Origin: CAZGSN01 sp964371655
Lineage (GTDB): Bacteria > Desulfobacterota > Binatia > HRBIN30
Direction of reading: 5' to 3'
Assembly: GCA_964371655.1 (NCBI GenBank)
Contig: CAYJOD010000059.1
Coordinates: forward strand, 1 to 38,602
DNA length: 38,602 nt
Shown: piece by piece, positions 26,671-34,249 of the stretch
Layout of the letters: every line of letters begins with the position of its first letter
How positions within the stretch are numbered: position 1 is the stretch's first letter
The notes under the pieces: model-generated
What the model was told of the DNA's origin: nothing
Seen by the model: the letters and a program-made list of their open reading frames with translations, nothing else
Databases searched by the model: none
Made by a program: the position numbers and the translations under genes

Positions 26671-28752
26671 TCACCGGGACGACCGATATAGCCGGTTGTA
26701 CTTGCGGTAGTTCGCCACCACTTTCTTCACGTAGTCGCGGGTCTCGCGGTAGGTGATGCTCTCGACAAACTCGTCGGGATCGAGGTCGCCATAACGGCTC
26801 TGCCATTTCTCGACGGCCTTCTCGCCGCCGTTGTAGGCGGCGATGGCTTTGAGGGGATCATAGCGGAAGCGCAGGAGTAGGCTGCGTAGGTAGCGGCTGC
26901 CGAGATCGACGTTGGTGTCGGCATCGTAGAGGTCGGCTTCGCCGTCATCGCCGCCGCCGCTGATTTGCTTGGCGGTCGACGGCAGCAGCTGCATGAGGCC
27001 GCGAGCGTTGGCTGGCGAGTGTGCGTGCGGGTCGAACATCGACTCCTGCCGCATCAGCGCCTCGATCAGCAACGGGTCGAGCCCCTGGGTTTCGGCCTGC
27101 GGCTGTACGAAGTTCCAGAACGCCAGCGGGTAGAGCAGGCGCTCGCCTTCGGAACCCGACACGCTGCCCGGCAAACCGTGCTTGCGTAAACGGCGCAGGA
27201 CGTTGGCGTAGCCGTCGACAGCCTGGTAGGCGGCGAAGACGAAGCGGCCGACCGCGGCGTCGCCCTCGTTGTCAGTCTCGAGGGCATCGAGCTCGGCGCG
27301 GGCGAGGTCGAAGACGCCGGCCAAGCCGAGCTCCAGGGCGCGGTCGAGGTGAAACGGATCCGGCACGTGGGGTGGTGGTGGCAGCGAGAGCTGCGGGGCC
27401 GGTGGCGGGTTGGTGTCGAGCATCAGCTTCGTCGCGCGCTCGTGTCGCAGCCGCATCTCCGCCCACATCGCGTAGTAACCGCTCGGGTCATCCCGCACGA
27501 TACGTTGATACAAATCGCGCGCCGCTCCGGCGCGCGCCAGGTGATCGAGAGCGCGCGCCTGCCAGTAGGTCGCTTCATCGCGGGCGCGATCTTTGGCTTG
27601 GGCGGCAGCGGCGGCGAACGTGGCCGCGGCGGTGTCGAAGCGTCCGTTGCGATAGTGCACCCAGCCGATGCGCCAGCGTCCTTCCGCGGCGAGGGCGCTG
27701 TCGGGGTACTGGCGCAGGAGTCGCGTGTAGGCCGCGATGGCCTCGTCGGGATGTCCGCTTTGCTGGTGAATGCGGCCGGTGGCGTACAGGGCTTCCGCGG
27801 CGCGATCGTTGCGGGGGTAGCGATCGACGAAGGCTGCGAAGACCGCCAGTGCTTCGTCGTCGCGATCGCGGTTCCAGAAGATCATCGCGCGCCGGTACAG
27901 CGCGCTGGAGCCGACCGGGCTGTCCGCGTAACCCTCGGCGAGGCGGTGCAGCAGTGCCAGGGCGCGGTCGACGTCGCCCGCGCCGTAAAAGGCGTCGGCG
28001 AGCAGGCGCAACAGCTCGGCCTCATCCACTCCGGCACGAATGCTTGGCGGTGCCAGCAACAGCCGCTCGATACTATCCGTGGCGCTGCGGTAGTCGTGTT
28101 CGCGGAGCAAGAGGCGAGCTTCGTCAATGTTCCCGCGACCGACCGGATCGAGCACGGGATAGTCGGCGCGTAGGGCGAGCACGCGTTTCTTGGCGTCGGT
28201 GCCGAGGGCCGTGCCGACGGCGTCGGTCCGCACTTCGGAAAAGCCCGTGAAGGCGGCCTGGTATTCGCCGCTACGCTCGTCGAGCTCGGCGAGCGCAAAG
28301 CGGGCGCGATTGGCGATCTCCGCAGCGCCGGCGCTTTGCGCGATCTGCAACAGCGGGCGGGCTTCCTCGCCGCGACCGAGCTGCGTCAGCGCCAAGCCGA
28401 GATCGAGCGACCCCGCCGCGGCCTTCGTGCTTTGCGGATATTCACGCCGCAGCCGTCGCAGCAGAGTTTCGGCGCCCGCGGCATCGCCGAGCTGAAGTAG
28501 CGCGCTGCCGGCAAAGTAGAGGTGGTAGTCGGCGAGCTCCGGATACGAGCTCTCCAGGGCTTCGAAGACGGCGACCGACGATGCGTTGGGATGTTGTCGG
28601 TATTCCTTGTAGGCCATCGCAAACGCGGCACGGCGGTCCTCGATCGTGTTCATGCGTACTCCCGGCACCGCGGTCGTGCGGACGAGGACCGGGAAACCAG
28701 AGCAAGCGCTGAGGGTCGCACAGGCGGCGGCGATGAGTAGGTAGTCTCGCAT
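26671..28752 (-). CDS. Slt-type lytic transglycosylase lipoprotein with TPR repeats
   Basis: A 693-aa murein hydrolase that cuts glycan strands to 1,6-anhydro muropeptides. The lipoprotein signal is MRDYLLIAAACATLSAC with lipid Cys 17. A long stretch of TPR-like helical repeats follows (AALYATGRIHQQSGHPDEAIAAYTRLLRQYP and others), then the SLT domain with catalytic E570 in LMRQES, the SPANARGLMQLLPSTA loop and AYNGG. This is the Slt70 layout with a membrane anchor. ATG 28752 is selected for the signal peptide and a GAGAGAG site; the longer in-frame start at 28893 would translate a heptamer palindrome. It faces the ldcA-mpl block, so murein cleavage and recycling enzymes are neighbours. Confidence 0.93.
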   Translation of the reverse strand: MRDYLLIAAACATLSACSGFPVLVRTTAVPGVRMNTIEDRRAAFAMAYKEYRQHPNASSVAVFEALESSYPELADYHLYFAGSALLQLGDAAGAETLLRRLRREYPQSTKAAAGSLDLGLALTQLGRGEEARPLLQIAQSAGAAEIANRARFALAELDERSGEYQAAFTGFSEVRTDAVGTALGTDAKKRVLALRADYPVLDPVGRGNIDEARLLLREHDYRSATDSIERLLLAPPSIRAGVDEAELLRLLADAFYGAGDVDRALALLHRLAEGYADSPVGSSALYRRAMIFWNRDRDDEALAVFAAFVDRYPRNDRAAEALYATGRIHQQSGHPDEAIAAYTRLLRQYPDSALAAEGRWRIGWVHYRNGRFDTAAATFAAAAAQAKDRARDEATYWQARALDHLARAGAARDLYQRIVRDDPSGYYAMWAEMRLRHERATKLMLDTNPPPAPQLSLPPPPHVPDPFHLDRALELGLAGVFDLARAELDALETDNEGDAAVGRFVFAAYQAVDGYANVLRRLRKHGLPGSVSGSEGERLLYPLAFWNFVQPQAETQGLDPLLIEALMRQESMFDPHAHSPANARGLMQLLPSTAKQISGGGDDGEADLYDADTNVDLGSRYLRSLLLRFRYDPLKAIAAYNGGEKAVEKWQSRYGDLDPDEFVESITYRETRDYVKKVVANYRKYNRLYRSSR

Positions 28753-28766
28753 GGCTCTCTCTTTAG

Positions 28767-28911
28767 GGAGACGACAGACAACAGACAACAGACACCAGAC
28801 AACAGACACCAGACACCAGACGACAGACACCAGACGACAGACAGACCCTAGCGTAACCCTGTCTGCGTTTACCCACGTCTGTTGTCTGTCCATCTGTCGT
28901 CTGTTGTCTCC
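28767..28911. repeat. Palindrome of GACNNCA heptamers
   Basis: The left arm is a run of about ten heptamers (GACGACA, GACAACA, GACACCA and so on, 28770-28846). The right arm, CGTCTGTTGTCTGTCC and TCTGTCGTCTGTTGTCTCC, is its inverse and ends at 28911. The spacer is short. It occupies the gap between the divergent transglycosylase and maf genes. Confidence 0.92.
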
Positions 28912-28955
28912 ATTGCCTCTTGCGCTCCCCGTCTGCTTTCGCGAACACCCGGACC

Positions 28956-29531
28956 ATGACTGCGCCGCTCATTCTCGCTTCCGCCTCGCCGCGCCGGCGC
29001 GAGCTTCTCGCCGAGCTCGGAGTCGACTTCGTTGTCGAGGCGAGCACGGTACCCGAGGTTCCTTACCCGGCTGAGGCAGCGGCGGCATTCGCACAGCGCG
29101 CCGCGCGTGAGAAAGCTGTCGAGGTGGCGAGCCGTCATGCGCGTAGATTTGTGCTCGGTGCCGATACCGTGGTCGCCTTGGGGACGACGATCTTCGGCAA
29201 GCCCGCGGATCGCAACCAGGCGCGCGCCATGCTCGCGGCGTTGTCAGGACGCACCCACGTCGTGATTACCGGAGTCGCTTTGGTCGACCCGGCCGCAGCC
29301 ATCGAAGAGATCGTCGTCGAGAGCCAGGTGGAGTTCCGCGCCCTTCTCGCGGCCGAGATTGAAACCTACCTGGACAGCGGCGAGCCGTTCGACAAAGCCG
29401 GCGCCTACGCCGTGCAGGGCTTGGGGGGGCAGTTCGTCGTCGCTGTCCGTGGCTCGCGCTCGAACGTGATTGGTCTGCCGATGGAAGCGACGATGGCGCT
29501 GCTCAAGCGCCGAGGGTTGGCGGCCCGGTAG
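28956..29531 (+). CDS. maf: Maf-family nucleoside triphosphate pyrophosphatase
   Basis: A 191-aa cytoplasmic enzyme that hydrolyses non-canonical or cell-cycle-relevant dNTP/NTPs to monophosphates. The Maf signature SASPRRRELL is at 9-18, the metal/active-site Asp at D70 in GADTVV, and DKAGAYAVQG and SRSNVIGLP follow, all canonical. ATG 28956 begins exactly at the conserved strand TAPLILASASPRR; a TTG at 28920 is in frame but would add twelve unconserved residues. The ribosome site is weak. It is followed on the same strand by yggS and proC, a common bacterial neighbourhood, though a repeat element separates it from yggS. Confidence 0.95.
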   Translation: MTAPLILASASPRRRELLAELGVDFVVEASTVPEVPYPAEAAAAFAQRAAREKAVEVASRHARRFVLGADTVVALGTTIFGKPADRNQARAMLAALSGRTHVVITGVALVDPAAAIEEIVVESQVEFRALLAAEIETYLDSGEPFDKAGAYAVQGLGGQFVVAVRGSRSNVIGLPMEATMALLKRRGLAAR

Positions 29532-29561
29532 GCAAGCAGCTCTTCCTTGGGTAGCACCAGT

Positions 29562-29720
29562 ACTTCACCGCAGAGACGCAGAGGCGCGGAGACGACGATC
29601 TTCTGAAAAGAATCGAACATCCGCCGAAATTGCGGAGTGCACGGAATTGATCGGGCCAAGATCATGATTCCTTTCAACCTCCAAAGGCTTTCTCTGCGTC
29701 TCGGCGTCTCTGCGGTGAGA
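29562..29720. repeat. Palindromic element with CGCAGAGA octamer arms, family copy 1
   Basis: Left arm 29562-29593 (ACTTCACCGCAGAGACGCAG, then AGGCGCGGAGAC), right arm 29691-29720. The spacer is homologous to that at 34010-34160: both contain CATATCCGCCGAA or CATCCGCCGAA, GAATTGAT or AAATTGATT, and TCATGATTC, and both continue TGCGGTGAGAAATCCAGG. Confidence 0.92.
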
Positions 29721-29806
29721 AATCCAGGTTAGACCGCCGAGTACTCAGTGTTGATGTGACAAGACCTCTTTTACGCTAGGGCTGGCCCCGGGAGGAATCG
29801 TTGCGG

Positions 29807-30490
29807 ATGATCGATATCGCCGGGAATTGGCAGCGTATACGCGAGCGCGTCGCCCATGCCGCGCAGCGCGCCGGGCGCGATCCCGCGTCGGTATGCGTGG
29901 TTGCCGTGGCGAAGACCAAGCCAGCGGCGCTGGTCGAAGCGGCGATCGCCGCCGGTGTGGGCCACATCGGCGAGAACTACATGCAGGAAGCGGCGGCCAA
30001 GATCGCCGCCGTGAGTGCGCCCGCGACGTGGCATTTCATCGGCCACTTGCAGCGCAACAAGGCGCGCAAGGCGGTCGAGCTGTTTCAGGTCGTCCACACC
30101 GTCGACAGTTTAGGCTTGGCAAGAGCGTTGGATCGGCATGCGAACGAGCTGCAACGCCGGCTGCGAGTGCTCATCGAGGTCAACGTCGGCGGCGAGGCGA
30201 GCAAGAGTGGAGTTGCACCGGATGCGGTCGAGCCGCTGCTGGCAGCCGTCGCCAGCTGCAGCGCGTTGCAGGTCGACGGGCTGATGGCGATTCCGCCGCC
30301 GGCGTCGCCGCAAGAGGTGCGCTCGTATTTTCGTATGCTACGAGAGCTTCGTGATCGCTTGCGAACGACGGCGCCGGATAATGTGCGGCTGGATGAGTTG
30401 TCGATGGGGATGACGGATGACTTCGAGGTCGCCATCGAAGAGGGAGCGACCATGGTCCGCATCGGCCGCGCGATTTTCGGCCCTCGATGA
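29807..30490 (+). CDS. yggS: YggS/PLPBP pyridoxal-phosphate homeostasis protein
   Basis: A 227-aa cytoplasmic PLP-binding protein of the YggS/PROSC (YBL036C) family, involved in vitamin B6 homeostasis and amino-acid balance, with a TIM-barrel fold like alanine racemase. The PLP lysine is K36 in VAVAKTKP; IGENYMQEA, WHFIGHLQRNKARKAV and LSMGMTDDFEVAIEEGATMVRIGRAIFG are the family blocks. GGAGG (29791-29795) precedes both TTG 29801 and ATG 29807; I use the ATG because its spacing is better. It lies 168 bases before proC, the usual partner. Confidence 0.95.
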   Translation: MIDIAGNWQRIRERVAHAAQRAGRDPASVCVVAVAKTKPAALVEAAIAAGVGHIGENYMQEAAAKIAAVSAPATWHFIGHLQRNKARKAVELFQVVHTVDSLGLARALDRHANELQRRLRVLIEVNVGGEASKSGVAPDAVEPLLAAVASCSALQVDGLMAIPPPASPQEVRSYFRMLRELRDRLRTTAPDNVRLDELSMGMTDDFEVAIEEGATMVRIGRAIFGPR

Positions 30491-30657
30491 ACTACCGGCG
30501 CGGAAGACCAGAGACTCACGCACTGATTCAGGACGCTGGGAACGGGGAAACCAATGGAAATGAAAATCACGATTCTCAATCGATTGCTCTGCGCCGCGGC
30601 GTCGGTGCGGCTCTGCGCTGAAATTCTTGCACTCAGCACTCATGCACGGGAGGCGTC

Positions 30658-31506
30658 ATGAGCGCGGTAAAGAAGGCGAAAACCAAGACCGAGCCGCGTG
30701 CGGTAGGCTTCATCGGCGCCGGCAACATGGCGGCAGCGATGGTGAAGGGTCTGCTCGCGGCCGAGCTCTACGGGCCGGATGAGATCTGGGCGAGTGATGT
30801 CGACGTCGTCCGGCTCAAGGAGCAACGCAAGAAGTTCCACATCGGTACGACCACCGACAACGCGGCCCTGGTGCGGGATTCGAAGATCGTCGTCATCGCG
30901 GTCAAGCCGCAGATCATCGATGCCGTGCTCGATCAGCTGCGCGCGATCGCCAGCCCAAGCAAGCTGTTCATTTCGATTGCGGCGGGCATCTCGACGAACC
31001 GGCTGGAGGCTGGGCTCGGCCAGTACATGCGCGTGCTGCGGGTGATGCCGAACACACCGGCGCTGCTCGGCAAGGGCATGTCCGTGTTGGTACGCGGTCG
31101 CTACGCGACTCCGGCCGACGAGCGCCTCGGCCTGCGCCTGCTGCACGCCGTCGGCGATGCGATCGCGGTGAAGGACGAGCGTCTGCTCGACGCGGTAACC
31201 GGCTTGAGCGGCAGCGGCCCGGCCTACGTGTATTCGTTCGCGGAAGCTCTCATCGCCGGCGGCATTGCCTCGGGCCTTCCTGGCGCCTTGGCCGCCGAGC
31301 TCACCTACCAGACCCTCGTTGGCGCCGCGGCCATGCTCAAAGAAAGCGGCCAATCACCGGCAGCCTTGCGCGCCATGGTGACGTCGCCCGGTGGTACGAC
31401 CTTCGCCGGTCTGGGAGAGCTCGAGCGTCGCGGCTTCAAGGACGCCGTGATCGCCGCGGTCTCCGCCGCGACGCGACGCTCGATCGAGCTCGGCCGGCCG
31501 AAGTAA
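30658..31506 (+). CDS. proC: Pyrroline-5-carboxylate reductase
   Basis: A 282-aa enzyme that reduces pyrroline-5-carboxylate to proline with NAD(P)H, the last step of proline synthesis. The Rossmann loop is GFIGAGNM (17-24); VMPNTPALLGKG, TGLSGSGPAYVYSFAEAL and VTSPGGTTFAGL are the family signatures of the cofactor and substrate sites. GGGAGG sits close before the ATG at 30658. The first fourteen residues are basic and variable, so translation could begin a little later, but no better start is present. It follows yggS as in many bacteria; no yggT is seen after it. Confidence 0.97.
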   Translation: MSAVKKAKTKTEPRAVGFIGAGNMAAAMVKGLLAAELYGPDEIWASDVDVVRLKEQRKKFHIGTTTDNAALVRDSKIVVIAVKPQIIDAVLDQLRAIASPSKLFISIAAGISTNRLEAGLGQYMRVLRVMPNTPALLGKGMSVLVRGRYATPADERLGLRLLHAVGDAIAVKDERLLDAVTGLSGSGPAYVYSFAEALIAGGIASGLPGALAAELTYQTLVGAAAMLKESGQSPAALRAMVTSPGGTTFAGLGELERRGFKDAVIAAVSAATRRSIELGRPK

Positions 31507-31512
31507 CGGGGC

Positions 31513-31754
31513 GGCTTTGCCCACCAATCCATCCGACGGTCTGAATCGCTCATCCTGCCAACGCGGCGCTTCGAGACCCCGCCAAAAGAAGGCGGCTCCT
31601 CAGCGCGAACGGATGCTTTGTATCCGCTCAATAATTCTCGATTTCCGTTCGCCCTGAGGAGCGGCCGTCTTTTCAGGCCGCGTCTCGAAGGGCGAGGCCA
31701 GTTGATCGGAAGAAAGCAGTGACGCCTCCCTTCGATGAATTGTTGGGCAAAGCC
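31513..31754. repeat. Large nested palindrome downstream of proC
   Basis: Outer arms of 21 bases (31513-31533 and 31734-31754, 19 matches; GGCTTTGCCCA is shared) enclose an inner palindrome (31569-31690). The inner arms include CTTCGAGAC/GTCTCGAAG, GCTCCTCAG/CTGAGGAGC and CGAACGGA/TCCGTTCG. No T-run is present. Together with the next repeat it accounts for the gene-free gap 31507-32033. Confidence 0.88.
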
Positions 31755-31834
31755 TAACGGGGCTTTGCGTCAATTCGGCACCAGGCGCCGCGTCTCACCT
31801 GGCCTCGGCCCCAGGAATTGATCCAAGACGAGAG

Positions 31835-31918
31835 CAACCACAGAGAACACCGAGGGCACAGAGAAAAGCGTCTGAGCGTTCCTTCCGCATCGCTGTGTCC
31901 TCTGTGCCTCGGTGGTCC
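31835..31918. repeat. Palindromic element with CACAGAG-type arms, short form
   Basis: Left arm CAACCACAGAGAACACCGAG then GGCACAGAG (31836-31864); right arm CTGTGTCCTCTGTGCCTCGG then TGGTCC (to 31918). The spacer is only about 25 bases, unlike the roughly 95 bases of its relatives. Confidence 0.88.
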
Positions 31919-32010
31919 AAAATTCGATCTCCCGGATCAAATTGGAGTCCCGGGGATCAGGCGACCTGTGACTAGAGGCGGAACTTCAAACCGTGCCTGC
32001 CTCCGCGAGC

Positions 32011-32026
32011 CAACTTTGCCGTGGCC
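32011..32026. repeat. Dispersed motif core, copy 3
   Basis: CAACTTTGCCGTGGCC is identical to the core in 93-126. It lies just beyond the 3' end of the MarR gene. Confidence 0.5.
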
Positions 32027-32033
32027 GGGTGTC

Positions 32034-32480
32034 TCAGCGCCGCGAGCGGCGTGCGGGTGGCCGTTCTTCACCGCGGCGATTGTCGGTTGCTTCCAGCAGG
32101 TCGAGGGTCCGGCGCGCGCCATTGAGCTCGCGGCGATGTGACATGACCAGCTGCTTGAGCTTCTTGGTTCCTTCGGCGGCGAGGGAGATGTGCACTTCGC
32201 GGTGGTTGTCGGGGTTGGGGCGACGGCGGACGAGGTTGAGGGCTTCGGCGCGATCAATCAATTCGACGACGCTGTGATGCTTGAGCTGCAGGAAGTCGGC
32301 GAGCTCGGTGACGGTCACCTGCGGCTGCGTCGTGAACCCCGCTATTCCCAAGAGCAGCTGGTGCTGGTTTGGGGTGAGGCCAATCTCGCGTGCGGCTTCC
32401 TCGCTGGCGCGTAAGAGCTTGCGAATGGCGTGGCGGAAGCGGGCGAGGTTGGCAAAATCGCGGGTCGACAAATCAGCCAT
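32034..32480 (-). CDS. MarR-family transcriptional regulator
   Basis: A 148-aa winged helix-turn-helix repressor of MarR type, normally a dimer that binds a palindromic operator and is released by a small ligand or oxidation. The recognition region is VTVTELADFLQLKHHSVVELIDRAEALNLV, and the beta wing RRRPNPDNHREVHISLAAEGTKKL is clear. A perfect GGAGGAATAG site precedes ATG 32480. The last 25 residues are basic and disordered. It sits downstream of the OB-fold gene on the same strand, with about 100 bases between. No adjacent efflux or degradation gene shows its target. Confidence 0.92.
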   Translation of the reverse strand: MADLSTRDFANLARFRHAIRKLLRASEEAAREIGLTPNQHQLLLGIAGFTTQPQVTVTELADFLQLKHHSVVELIDRAEALNLVRRRPNPDNHREVHISLAAEGTKKLKQLVMSHRRELNGARRTLDLLEATDNRRGEERPPARRSRR

Positions 32481-32574
32481 CTATTCCTCCATGGGCTCGG
32501 TGTGCGGCTTCGCGGCCTGAACAGAAACGCGCCGTCGAAGCACGAGGCGTGAGCAGCTCGGTAGAGTCCAATTA

Positions 32575-32590
32575 CTGCTCCCTCACGGCG
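32575..32590. repeat. Half copy of the CCGCTCCCTCACGG repeat at a stop codon
   Basis: CTGCTCCCTCACGGCGG matches the right arm at 26588-26604. The TGA of the OB-fold gene (minus strand, ending 32583) falls inside it. Confidence 0.5.
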
Positions 32591-33134
32591 GTGGGGGTTC
32601 ATTTTCCAGCTGTTTGAGCCGCTCTTCGAGCAGCTGCGCCTGGCTGCGTAACTGCTCGACCTGTTGCCGCAAGCGCACAACCTCGTTGTCGGCGGCGCCG
32701 GCGGCTGCAGCAGCGGCAGGCCTGGGTGCAGAGGCGCCGCGATCGACGACCTGGATGCGCTCGGGGTCATTCACCGTGATCTCGGGAACGCCGCGAAAGC
32801 TCTCGATGGTGCCGCTGACGCGTATCTCCTTGCCGAGATAATGTTGCTCTGGATGGGGCGGAAATTTGCTCAGCAATCCGATCACCAAGAAAACGGTGAG
32901 ACTCTGGTCGGTGGTGCCGAGGTGTAGCTGCACGGTCTGTTCACGACGTTCGGCAGACTCGACTCTTCCTTCGATGACCTGGTCGCGTCCGACGTAGAGA
33001 CCCGCCACGGTTGCGGAGATCGGGGCATCGCTGGCGGCTGCCGGCAAGCACCTGGCCACCGCCCAGAGCGCGGCGCTGAGCAGGGCGCGGCGTACCTGCG
33101 AGTGCTGGCTACATCTTGAAATCACGGTCGGCAT
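32583..33134 (-). CDS. Exported OB-fold protein with C-terminal coiled coil
   Basis: A 183-aa protein. A possible signal or anchor segment (RRALLSAALWAVARCLPAAAS, about 15-35) is followed by an OB-fold-like beta region (VGRDQVIEGRVESAERREQTVQLHLG to YLGKEIRVSGTIESFRGVPEITVNDPERIQVV), an Ala-rich linker and a heptad coiled coil (EVVRLRQQVEQLRSQAQLLEERLKQLENE), ending in four prolines. Similar periplasmic OB proteins bind nucleic acids, sugars or partner proteins, but I cannot assign a function. GGAAGGACACG precedes ATG 33134, which lies inside the 56-aa gene upstream, so translation is probably coupled. Confidence 0.82.
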   Translation of the reverse strand: MPTVISRCSQHSQVRRALLSAALWAVARCLPAAASDAPISATVAGLYVGRDQVIEGRVESAERREQTVQLHLGTTDQSLTVFLVIGLLSKFPPHPEQHYLGKEIRVSGTIESFRGVPEITVNDPERIQVVDRGASAPRPAAAAAAGAADNEVVRLRQQVEQLRSQAQLLEERLKQLENEPPPP

Positions 33135-33279
33135 CGTGTCCTTCCAGATCGCCGGGGGCGAGCTCGTTGAGCTTGCGAAAGACGATTTCGATGAGCTTGT
33201 CCAGGCGCCGATATTCACCGGAGTGCGCGGCGGCGCGTGCGACGCTCACGGCAAGTCGTAGCTTCTCGTCAATGGTCAT
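33109..33279 (-). CDS. Small 56-aa helical protein overlapping the OB-fold gene
   Basis: ATG 33279 with a GGAGGGCGC ribosome site opens a 57-codon frame ending TAG at 33109-33111. The product begins MTIDEKLRLAVSVARAAAHS, continues with RRLDKLIEIVFRKLNELAPG, and is mainly amphipathic helix with a charged tail. It overlaps the start of the OB-fold gene by 26 bases in another frame. It is short, but the strong ribosome site, the good composition and the coupled downstream start make it a likely real gene and the first cistron of this unit. I recognise no family. Confidence 0.7.
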   Translation of the reverse strand: MTIDEKLRLAVSVARAAAHSGEYRRLDKLIEIVFRKLNELAPGDLEGHDADRDFKM

Positions 33280-33583
33280 GCGCCCTCCGTGATCCCTCCT
33301 GGCTCATTCTCCACAGCGCCCCGCCCGCTTCGAGCGATCAAAAACTGATTCGGGTGTTGCGTCGTCGCGAGTCTATCGACCGTTTCTATAGGCGCAAGAG
33401 CGCTGCGAGTACAGCGAACGCTGCGAGCGAGCCTGGCAACCGCGTTGACGTGGCCTGGTGCGTGCCGGCGCGTCGAATTGCGACGCCTGGGTGCCTCTGG
33501 TAGGTAGCCGTCGATTACGCACTTCTTGGACGCCTGTCAGATCCTCGACTGGCAACGGCGTGTAGCGGAAAGGAGTTTTGGCG
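33280..33583. other. Gene-free divergent promoter region
   Basis: About 300 bases lie between the leftward 56-aa gene and the rightward small charged protein. No palindromic element of the kinds seen elsewhere and no coding signal was recognised. Promoters for both directions must lie here, but no convincing -35/-10 pair stands out. Confidence 0.5.
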
Positions 33584-33790
33584 ATGGCTGGTGGCAAGAC
33601 TTTCAAGCGTGACCAAAAGCGACGCAAGGAGATGGCCCGCAAGCTGAAGCAAGAGGCGAAGATGAAGGAGCGGCTCGAGCGTAAGCAGGCGAAGAAGATC
33701 GGTGGCGAAGGTGGCGAAGAGGGCTCGGCCGACGATGAGGCCGACGACGAGGCCGACGACGAGGCCGACGACGATTTGCTGTTGAGCTAG
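33584..33790 (+). CDS. Small charge-segregated protein (Lys-rich head, Asp-rich tail)
   Basis: A 68-aa protein beginning MAGGKTFKRDQKRRKEMARK with about 40 residues of Lys/Arg/Glu-rich helix, then a glycine patch and an acidic tail of repeated ADDE units, ending DDLLLS. AGGAG (33571-33575) lies eight bases before ATG 33584; a TTG at 33578 would be too close. Small basic proteins with this kind of N-terminus occur in deltaproteobacteria and may bind nucleic acid or ribosomes. That is speculation. The acidic repeats (GAGGCCGACGAC units in DNA) can expand or contract. Confidence 0.72.
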   Translation: MAGGKTFKRDQKRRKEMARKLKQEAKMKERLERKQAKKIGGEGGEEGSADDEADDEADDEADDDLLLS

Positions 33791-33909
33791 GCTTGAGCGA
33801 AGGTTGCCGAGCTTTGAGATCGAAGAATTCGATTTGAGAACACGAAGTCAATAACGAACGAAACGGTGTGAGCGGACGGGACGAGAATCGAAGCGCTGGG
33901 GCCTACGTC

Positions 33910-33959
33910 CATCCGGTTCGCTCAGTCCTCTGAATCCAGTGGGCTGAGCGAACTGGATG
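33910..33959. repeat. Hairpin with 16-bp stem
   Basis: CATCCGGTTCGCTCAG (33910-33925) and CTGAGCGAACTGGATG (33944-33959) pair with one mismatch around an 18-base loop. It lies downstream of the charged small protein and has no T-run, so it is a repeat or a weak terminator. Confidence 0.7.
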
Positions 33960-34009
33960 TTTGGCGCGACGTGTCTGGGGGAGTTGGCTCGCCCGCATTT
34001 CTCACCAAG

Positions 34010-34160
34010 ACTTCACCGCAGAGACGCAGAGGCGCGGAGAAGAAAGTATTTTGAGAACAACTCCATATCCGCCGAAGTATCGAGGCGCACGAAATTGATT
34101 CGCCTAAAGTCATGATTCTTTCCAGCCATCCAAGGCCTTCTCGGCGTCTCTGCGGTGAGA
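34010..34160. repeat. Palindromic element with CGCAGAGA octamer arms, family copy 2
   Basis: The left arm CTTCACCGCAGAGACGCAGA (34011 on) is nearly identical to that at 29562, and the right arm TCTCGGCGTCTCTGCGGTGA ends near 34160. The spacer is homologous to 29594-29690. With the hairpin before it, it explains the gene-free gap 33791-34249. Confidence 0.92.
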
Positions 34161-34249
34161 AATCCAGGCTAGAGGCAAGGATGGCAGGTCGATGTGGCGA
34201 CCTGCCATCTTTGCTCCTGCCTGTTTCCCAATTCAGCCGACGGCGGAAT

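Noticed and set aside
27021..28250. 409-aa open frame on the + strand
   Set aside because: Shadow of the transglycosylase TPR region, almost entirely arginine-rich.
28767..28911. Tandem GACNNCA units as a CRISPR array
   Set aside because: Units are seven bases with no unique spacers, and the arm is repeated inverted at the far end; no cas genes are present.
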